Below are positions 1 to 4,236 of a stretch of 5,155 nt of DNA, piece after piece. The stretch is from Nocardioides sp. (GTDB taxonomy: Bacteria; Actinomycetota; Actinomycetes; Propionibacteriales; Nocardioidaceae). A model generated the notes under the pieces. It was not told the DNA's origin and made no database searches. It saw nothing but the letters and a program-made list of their open reading frames with translations. The translations under genes were made by a program, and so were the position numbers. Positions within the stretch are counted from its first letter, which is position 1; each line of letters begins with the position of its first letter. Where the stretch lies: contig DOWL01000111.1 of NCBI GenBank assembly GCA_003519585.1, positions 20,650 to 25,804 of the forward strand, in the 5' to 3' direction.

Positions 1-1050
1 GCCGACCTCGCGGCCCTGGTCGCGCAGCGCGAGGATGCGGGCTGCCACCGCCTCTGCCTCGGCCACCTCGTCGGGGCGGGCGTCGTAGCTGACCGCCGGA
101 CCGGCCTGCTGTTGGGAGCGCAGATCGACGCTTCGGCTCGCGGTGCCGGCGAGCAGCGTGTTGGCGGCCTCCACCACCTGGGGTGAGGAGCGGTAGTTGC
201 GAACCAGTTCGACCGAGGTGGTGCCGGGGTACTTCGCCGGGAAGTCGCGCAGGTAGTCGGCGTTGGCCCCGGCGAAGGAGTAGATCGTCTGCGCGGGGTC
301 ACCAACCACGCACAGCTCGTCTCGACCGCCGAGCCACAGGTCGAGCAGCGCCGACTGGAGCGGCGAGACGTCCTGGAACTCGTCGACGACGAACCACTTG
401 TATTGGCGGCGCACCTGGGCGGCGACCCGCTCGTCCTCGGCCAGCATCCCGGCCGTGAGGAGCAGGACGTCCTCCATGTCCATCCGGCCCTGGTCGCGCT
501 TGACCTCCTCGTATGCCTCGAAGACGTGCGCGACCACCTCGGGCGAGTGGCCGGCGACCGAGCGTCCGCGCGCGTCGGCAGTCGCGGCGTACGACGTGGG
601 CGAGACGTTGCTGACCTTGGCCCACTCGATCTCCGAGGCGAGGTCGCGCAGCAGCGCCTGGTCGGTGTTGATCCGCTGCCGTCGAGTCGCGCTGGCTAAC
701 AGCCCGAGCTTGGACTCGATCAGCTGCGGCAGCTCGGTGCCGTAGACGTGCGGCCAGAAGTAGCGCAGCTGGCGCAGCGCCGCCGAGTGGAAGGTGCGCG
801 CCTGGACCCCACCCGCGTCGAGGGATCGCAGGCGGGTGCGCATCTCACCGGCGGCGCGGGTCGTGAAGGTGACGGCGAGCACTTCGGTGGGTGCGTAGAC
901 GCCGGAGGCGACCCCGTGGGCGATGCGGTGGGTGATCGCCCGGGTCTTGCCGGTCCCTGCGCCGGCGAGGACCCGGACCGGCCCGCGCAGGGCCTCCGCC
1001 ACCTGGCGCTGCTCAGGGTCGAGCGCCGACAGCAGGGCGGGAACAGGCAC
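1..1050 (-). CDS. uvrD2: UvrD2-like SF1 ATP-dependent DNA helicase, N-terminal part (runs off the left edge)
   Basis: This is a superfamily 1A 3'-5' DNA helicase of the UvrD/Rep type; the first 350 residues are visible. In order one sees the Q-motif region (LDPEQRQ, residues 10-16), the Walker A loop GAGTGKT (30-36), motif Ia (AVTFTTRAAGEM, 59-70), the Walker B/motif II VVDEFQDV (221-228, Phe where many relatives have Tyr), motif III GDPAQTIYSFAGA (250-262) and motif IV RNYRSSPQVV (284-293). The wording, notably RQLRYFW (93-99) and EIEWAK (140-145), matches the mycobacterial UvrD2 protein as I remember it better than UvrD1/PcrA. UvrD2 of mycobacteria unwinds DNA in repair and carries a C-terminal HRDC domain and zinc motif; those parts lie outside this window. 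The start is GTG, with an AGGAG eight bases upstream. Leu118 is encoded by TTA, a rare codon here. Family confident; the UvrD2 subtype is also supported by the adjoining mycoredoxin gene. Confidence 0.93.
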   Translation of the reverse strand, partial: MPVPALLSALDPEQRQVAEALRGPVRVLAGAGTGKTRAITHRIAHGVASGVYAPTEVLAVTFTTRAAGEMRTRLRSLDAGGVQARTFHSAALRQLRYFWPHVYGTELPQLIESKLGLLASATRRQRINTDQALLRDLASEIEWAKVSNVSPTSYAATADARGRSVAGHSPEVVAHVFEAYEEVKRDQGRMDMEDVLLLTAGMLAEDERVAAQVRRQYKWFVVDEFQDVSPLQSALLDLWLGGRDELCVVGDPAQTIYSFAGANADYLRDFPAKYPGTTSVELVRNYRSSPQVVEAANTLLAGTASRSVDLRSQQQAGPAVSYDARPDEVAEAEAVAARILALRDQGREVG

Positions 1051-1077
1051 GGAACAAACTCCTAGGTCGAGATGGTT
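1051..1077 (+). promoter_or_regulatory. Candidate SigR/SigH-type (thiol-stress) promoter for mrx1
   Basis: The plus strand shows GGAAC at 1051-1055 and GTT at 1075-1077, 19 bases apart. Read as GGAACA-N17-GGTT, it resembles the GGAAY...GTT consensus of actinobacterial SigR/SigH sigma factors, except that the base before GTT is G rather than the preferred C. It faces mrx1 and would start transcription about 70 bases before that gene. The location makes sense because mycoredoxins work with mycothiol, and thiol-stress sigma factors control many mycothiol genes. The element abuts the uvrD2 start codon, so it might also affect uvrD2. A short motif like this can arise by chance; no housekeeping promoter for mrx1 is obvious. 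Confidence 0.4.
1059..1063 (-). promoter_or_regulatory. Ribosome binding site of uvrD2
   Basis: On the minus strand the sequence reads AGGAG, then eight bases (TTTGTTCC), then the GTG start at 1050. The strength and spacing fix this GTG as the helicase start, and the first residues (VPVPALLSALDPEQ) agree with the family N-terminus. Confidence 0.75.
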
Positions 1078-1098
1078 GAAAGGGTGAGAACACGATGC

Positions 1099-1120
1099 GC
1101 GGCGGTCGTCGACCGTCCGC
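1099..1120. repeat. Hairpin-forming inverted repeat in the uvrD2/mrx1 gap
   Basis: GCGG-CGGTC, a three-base loop GTC, then GACCG-T-CCGC: nine base pairs interrupted by a single bulged T at 1116. It lies in the divergent intergenic region, downstream of the candidate SigR-type promoter, so it would fall in the mrx1 5' leader. It could be an RNA hairpin or an operator for a dimeric regulator; the sequence alone does not decide. Confidence 0.45.
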
Positions 1121-1137
1121 AGATCACGATAGAGGCC

Positions 1138-1142
1138 GGAGG
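1138..1142 (+). promoter_or_regulatory. Probable ribosome binding site of mrx1
   Basis: GGAGG lies 12 bases before the ATG at 1155. The spacing is somewhat long, but it is the only good Shine-Dalgarno sequence nearby. It favours 1155 over the upstream in-frame ATG at 1095, whose extra 20 residues are arginine-rich and unlike the family. Confidence 0.55.
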
Positions 1143-1154
1143 CGACAGTCCCAG

Positions 1155-1439
1155 ATGACCGACAGCAGCCCTGTGAGCGAGACCGCTCCCGAGGTGGGTT
1201 TCACCATGTACACCACGCCATGGTGCGGCTACTGCCACAGGCTCAAGAGCCAGCTGGACCGCGAGGGCATCGTCTACGACATCGTCGACATCGAGCAGCA
1301 GCCCGAGGCGGCGCTGATCGTCGAGTCGGCCAACCACGGCAACCAGACGGTGCCCACCTTGGTCTACGCCGACGGCACCGCTCAGACCAACCCGTCGCTC
1401 GCTCAGGTCAGGGACAAGCTGGCCGCACTGGCCTCCTGA
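1155..1439 (+). CDS. mrx1: Mycoredoxin 1 (glutaredoxin-like protein, mycothiol-dependent)
   Basis: A 94-residue cytoplasmic thioredoxin-fold protein. The N-terminal strand (GFTMYTT, 15-21) leads into the redox motif PWCGYC (22-27; Cys24 nucleophile, Cys27 resolving). A cis-proline TVP motif (65-67) follows, then ADGT and TNPS near 72-81, all placed as in glutaredoxins. The CGYC active site, with HRLK just after it, matches the actinobacterial mycoredoxin family rather than classical CPYC glutaredoxins. Mycoredoxins reduce protein-mycothiol mixed disulfides using mycothiol, with mycothiol disulfide reductase regenerating the pool. The ATG at 1155 was chosen for its GGAGG and family length; the ORF extends back to an ATG at 1095 and could also begin at the ATG at 1206. 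The gene is divergent from uvrD2, as in M. tuberculosis (Rv3198A beside Rv3198c), and convergent with nudC. No membrane segment or signal peptide is seen. Family assignment is confident. Confidence 0.9.
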   Translation: MTDSSPVSETAPEVGFTMYTTPWCGYCHRLKSQLDREGIVYDIVDIEQQPEAALIVESANHGNQTVPTLVYADGTAQTNPSLAQVRDKLAALAS

Positions 1440-1458
1440 GACTCAGAACTCGACACGG

Positions 1459-1494
1459 TTCACCAGCCGGCCGGTGAAACTCACCACTGGCCGG
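1459..1494. terminator. Overlapping hairpins between convergent mrx1 and nudC, candidate bidirectional terminator
   Basis: Two alternative stems share bases. One is TTCACC (1459-1464) pairing with GGTGAA (1473-1478) across an eight-base loop. The other is stronger: CCGGCCGGTGA (1467-1477), loop AAC, then TCACC, a three-base bulge ACT, and GGCCGG (1489-1494), which gives 11 base pairs and covers the nudC stop codon. Neither stem is followed by a T-tract, so this would be an actinobacterial GC-rich hairpin terminator without a U-tail, or only a 3'-end stabilising structure. The position in a 41-base gap between convergent genes is what suggests termination. Confidence 0.45.
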
Positions 1495-2389
1495 GCAGCG
1501 GCCCGCCGTACCAGTGCTCGACCAGCGAGCGGCTGATCGAGACGCCGCCCGGGAGGACCAGCGTGCCGGCCGCGGCCTCCGCCTTCATCTCGGCACGGGT
1601 GAACCATCGGGCGTCGTCGAGCTCGTCGTTGTCGACCGTGATGTCCTCGGAGACGGCCCGGCCGACGAAGCCGAGCATCAAGCTCGCCGGCAGCGGCCAC
1701 GGCTGGTTGCCGAAGTAGGTCACCTCACCGACCACGACGCCGGTCTCCTCGAGGACCTCGCGGCGTACGGCGTCCTCGAGCGTCTCCCCTGGCTCGCAGA
1801 AGCCGGCCAGGGTGGAGAACCGCCCCTCCGGCCAGATGGCCTGCCGGCCGAGGAGGCAGCGCTCGTCCTCGCTACCCGGCTCGCCCGCGGCGACCACCAT
1901 GATCACCGCCGGGTCGGTGCGCGGGAACTGGACGTGGTCGTTGGCGCAGGCGAGTTCGTGCCCCGACGACCTGGGCGCCAACGGCTCGCCGCAGCGCGGG
2001 CAGAAGCGGGTCACGAACAGCCACTCGGCCAGGCCGAGCGCGTGGAAGACCAGCGGTGCGCTGGCCAGCGTGTCATCGGCCAGGTGGGGCAGCAGCCCAC
2101 GTAGCGGCACCCAGTCCTCGCGGGCCGCCCTCGCCTGCTCCGGCCCGGTGATCACCGCGAACCAGGCGCGGTCGTCGTGTTCGCCGAGCAGCACCCGGAC
2201 GCCATCCGGGGCCTCCTGCGGCCCGACCCACGGGATCGCGCCGTCTCGCGGCTGCACGCGGGTGCCCGAGACGACGAGGACCCGGGTCTCCGGGTCGGCC
2301 CACCGCTCCTCGAGCCAGGCGTCGTCGCGACGTCGTACTGCGACTCGGTCATGGGCGCCGGCCGCCATGCGCTCGTGCGGGTAGTCCAC
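1481..2389 (-). CDS. nudC: NADH pyrophosphatase NudC (Nudix hydrolase)
   Basis: A 302-residue protein with the three NudC parts in order. The N-terminal domain is about 1-125. The zinc ribbon has Cys130-x2-Cys133, then Cys148 and, in place of a fourth Cys, probably His152. The Nudix domain (about 158-290) contains a complete Nudix box from Gly196 to Val218 (GFCEPGE...REVLEETGV; metal ligands Glu211, Glu214, Glu215). Ten residues later comes NQPWPLPAS (228-236), the NudC-specific SQPWPFPxS-type signature that marks NAD(H) pyrophosphatases. The enzyme splits NADH or NAD into nicotinamide mononucleotide and AMP, and family members remove NAD caps from RNA. The start chosen is GTG at 2389, giving VDYPHERM; there is no Shine-Dalgarno sequence, but a TANNNT -10 element ends 7 bases upstream, fitting a leaderless mRNA. 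An ATG at 2368 is the alternative. The ORF stays open to an ATG at 2500, but that would run through the divergent deoD start. Confidence 0.93.
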   Translation of the reverse strand: MDYPHERMAAGAHDRVAVRRRDDAWLEERWADPETRVLVVSGTRVQPRDGAIPWVGPQEAPDGVRVLLGEHDDRAWFAVITGPEQARAAREDWVPLRGLLPHLADDTLASAPLVFHALGLAEWLFVTRFCPRCGEPLAPRSSGHELACANDHVQFPRTDPAVIMVVAAGEPGSEDERCLLGRQAIWPEGRFSTLAGFCEPGETLEDAVRREVLEETGVVVGEVTYFGNQPWPLPASLMLGFVGRAVSEDITVDNDELDDARWFTRAEMKAEAAAGTLVLPGGVSISRSLVEHWYGGPLPGQW

Positions 2390-2396
2390 CTGGCCG

Positions 2397-2402
2397 ACGC
2401 TA
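2397..2402 (-). promoter_or_regulatory. -10 element of the nudC promoter (leaderless)
   Basis: On the minus strand TAGCGT is followed by seven bases (CGGCCAG) and then the GTG at 2389. TANNNT placed this close to a start codon is the arrangement of leaderless genes in actinobacteria, and no Shine-Dalgarno sequence competes with it. No convincing -35 hexamer is seen; any -35 would lie at the deoD start. Confidence 0.5.
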
Positions 2403-2410
2403 GCGCGCGT

Positions 2411-2416
2411 TAATGT
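2411..2416 (+). promoter_or_regulatory. -10 element of the deoD promoter (leaderless)
   Basis: TAATGT is followed by seven bases (CGCCCCG) and then the GTG at 2424, so a transcript starting 7-8 bases after the hexamer would begin at the start codon itself. There is no Shine-Dalgarno sequence. It is also a local AT-rich patch in a very GC-rich stretch. No good -35 is seen; it would lie within the first codons of nudC. Confidence 0.55.
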
Positions 2417-2423
2417 CGCCCCG

Positions 2424-3128
2424 GTGAGCACCCACATCGGCGCCGCCCCGGGCGACATCGCCCCGCTCGTGCTGTTCCCCGGTGACCCGCTGCGAGCCAA
2501 GCGGATTGCCGAGACGTTCCTCGACGACGCGCAGTGCTACAGCGAGGTCCGCGGCATGCTCGGCTACACCGGCACCTGGCAGGGGCATCGGGTGTCCGTC
2601 CAGGGCTCGGGCATGGGGCAGCCGAGCCTGGCGATCTATGCGACCGAACTGTTCCGCGTGTACGACGTGCAGTCGATCATCCGGGTCGGCTCCGCGGGCG
2701 CGCTGACCGAGAAGGTGCGCGTCGGCGACATCGTCATCGCGTCGGGCGCCTGCACCGACTCGAGCATGAACCGGATCCGGTTCGAGGGGCTCGACTACGC
2801 GCCGGTGGCCGACTGGCGGCTGCTGTCGGCCGCCTCGGCGGCCGCGGGCGATCGCGACGACGTGCATGTGGGGCTGATCTTCAGCGGCGACTCGTTCTAC
2901 TCCGCTCGGCCGGAGCTGCTGGGACGGATGGTCGAGTACGGCGTCCTCGCCATCGAGATGGAGGCCTCCGCGCTCTACACGATCGCCGCCGGCCACGGTC
3001 GTCGCGCCCTTGCCATCTGCACCGTCTCCGACCACGTCGTCACCGGCGAAGCCACCTCGGCCGACGACCGCGAACGCACGTTTACCGACATGGTCGAGAT
3101 CGCCCTGAAGGCCGGCCTGGGTCTCTGA
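2424..3128 (+). CDS. deoD: Purine nucleoside phosphorylase, DeoD type
   Basis: A 234-residue cytosolic enzyme of the hexameric (NP-I, PNP_UDP_1) family, close in length to E. coli DeoD at 239. It cleaves purine (deoxy)ribonucleosides with phosphate to give the free base and (deoxy)ribose 1-phosphate, in purine salvage. The E. coli active-site residues are recognisable at nearly the same numbers: His4 (donated to the neighbouring subunit), the phosphate ligands Gly20 (PGDPLRAK), Arg24, Arg43 (VRGMLG) and Arg87 with Ser90 (IIRVGSAGA), Phe158-Tyr159 near the base, Glu178-Met179-Glu180 at the ribose, and the catalytic Asp203 (CTVSDH) with Arg216 nearby. GACTDSSMNRIRF (108-120) is another family hallmark. 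Asp at 203 predicts acceptance of 6-amino as well as 6-oxo purines. The start is GTG, probably leaderless and divergent from nudC. The FAD oxidoreductase follows 43 bases later on the same strand, so the two may be co-transcribed. Confidence 0.94.
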   Translation: MSTHIGAAPGDIAPLVLFPGDPLRAKRIAETFLDDAQCYSEVRGMLGYTGTWQGHRVSVQGSGMGQPSLAIYATELFRVYDVQSIIRVGSAGALTEKVRVGDIVIASGACTDSSMNRIRFEGLDYAPVADWRLLSAASAAAGDRDDVHVGLIFSGDSFYSARPELLGRMVEYGVLAIEMEASALYTIAAGHGRRALAICTVSDHVVTGEATSADDRERTFTDMVEIALKAGLGL

Positions 3129-3171
3129 CTGCGTTGTGGAGTAAGTCGGATGCGGGGGTTGTTCACACGGG

Positions 3172-4236
3172 GTGGAGATTCTTGACGCGGTGGTGATCGG
3201 GGCGGGGCAGGCAGGGCTGTCGGCGTCGTACCACCTGCAACGACGCGGGATCGGCCATGTCGTGCTGGATGCGGACCCGGAGCCGGGTGGCGCTTGGCAG
3301 CACCGCTGGGACTCGCTGACGATGCGCGATGTCCACGGGATCGCGGCACTGCCGGACTCGGAGCCTCCACCCCTGACCGGGCTGCGGGCCAACCGGGCGG
3401 TCCCGGCCTACTTCGCGGCGTACGAGCGGGAGCACGGGTTGCCGGTGCTCCGGCCGGTGCGGGTCGACGAGGTGACCGAGGACATGGACGGACTGCTCGT
3501 CGTGCGCGCGGGCACGCGGTCCTGGACCACCCGCACCCTGGTCAACGCCACCGGCACGTGGTCGAGACCGTTCGTGCCGCGCTATCCCGGGGCGGAGACG
3601 TTCCGCGGCGTTCAGCTGCACACCCACGACTACCCCGGCCCCGACCCGTTCCTAGGGCTTCGCGTCGTGATGGTCGGGGGTGGCGCGTCGGCCGTGCAGT
3701 TGCTTGGCGAGATCGCCCCGGTCGCGGGCGACACGCTCTGGGTCACCCGGCGCGAGCCGGTGTGGCGCACCGACGACTTCACGCCCGAGGTCGGACGCGC
3801 GGCGGTGGCCCTGGTGGAGGACCGGGTCCGACGCGGACTGCCGCCCGCCAGCGTCGTCAGCGTCACTGGCCTGGCCCTGCGCGAACAGGAGCGCGAGGCC
3901 GAGCGGCTCGGCGCGTACGAGCGGCACCCGATGTTCGAGGCGATCGAGCCGGACGGGGTCCGGCTGCCGGACGGCGACCGGTGGCCCGCCGACGCGATCG
4001 TCTGGGCGACCGGGTTCCGGCCAGCGATCGGCCACCTCGCGCGACTGCGGCTGCGGTCGGCGTACGGCGGCATCCAGCTCGACGGCACCACGTCGGTCGC
4101 GGACGCACGCGTGCAACTGGTCGGCTACGGCCCGTCGGCGAGCACGATCGGCGCCAACCGCGCCGGCCGAGTGGCCGCGCGCGGCGTCGCTCGGTGGCTT
4201 GACGCTCAGAGCTCGACCATGGCCTCCAGCGCCTGA
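3172..4236 (+). CDS. FAD-dependent NAD(P)-binding oxidoreductase, flavin monooxygenase-like (CzcO/COG2072 type)
   Basis: A 354-residue two-dinucleotide-binding-domain flavoprotein. The FAD Rossmann motif VIGAGQAGLS is at 8-17, with the acidic strand end (VVLDADPEPGGAW) at 30-42. A second Rossmann motif, VVMVGGGASAVQL (165-177), should bind NAD(P)H. Between them F-R-G-x3-H-x3-Y-P (144-155) resembles the FxGxxxHxxxW fingerprint of flavin-containing and Baeyer-Villiger monooxygenases, with Tyr for Trp. The ATG-type motif VWATGFRP is at 277-284, and a C-terminal FAD contact is likely at GYGPSASTIGANRAG (318-332). It is shorter than typical monooxygenases (about 450 or more), so it may be a minimal FMO-like or simple reductase form; the substrate is unknown. 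GTG at 3172 is the first possible start after the in-frame TAA at 3142; it has no good Shine-Dalgarno sequence, only G-rich bases 13 bases away. The gene is probably co-transcribed with deoD. Its 3' end overlaps the convergent adnB end by 31 bases. Confidence 0.85.
   Translation: MEILDAVVIGAGQAGLSASYHLQRRGIGHVVLDADPEPGGAWQHRWDSLTMRDVHGIAALPDSEPPPLTGLRANRAVPAYFAAYEREHGLPVLRPVRVDEVTEDMDGLLVVRAGTRSWTTRTLVNATGTWSRPFVPRYPGAETFRGVQLHTHDYPGPDPFLGLRVVMVGGGASAVQLLGEIAPVAGDTLWVTRREPVWRTDDFTPEVGRAAVALVEDRVRRGLPPASVVSVTGLALREQEREAERLGAYERHPMFEAIEPDGVRLPDGDRWPADAIVWATGFRPAIGHLARLRLRSAYGGIQLDGTTSVADARVQLVGYGPSASTIGANRAGRVAARGVARWLDAQSSTMASSA

Noticed and set aside
183..745. Several plus- and minus-strand open frames inside uvrD2
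   Set aside because: All are out of frame with the helicase, which has continuous motifs across the region, and their translations are Arg/Ala/Gly-rich shadows.
1095..1154. Longer mrx1 starting at ATG 1095
   Set aside because: The added 20 residues are Arg-rich and outside the family length, there is no ribosome binding site before it, and it would cover the intergenic hairpin.
2390..2500. N-terminal extension of nudC to an ATG at 2500
   Set aside because: It would overlap the first 77 bases of deoD and add 37 residues unlike any NudC N-terminus. The GTG at 2389 has a well-placed -10 element.
2400..3392. A long open frame (330 codons) on the minus strand across deoD
   Set aside because: It is antisense to deoD, whose active-site residues are all intact. 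The translation is low-complexity, Arg/Gly/Pro/His-rich with no recognisable domain, which is typical of the shadow frame of a GC-rich gene.
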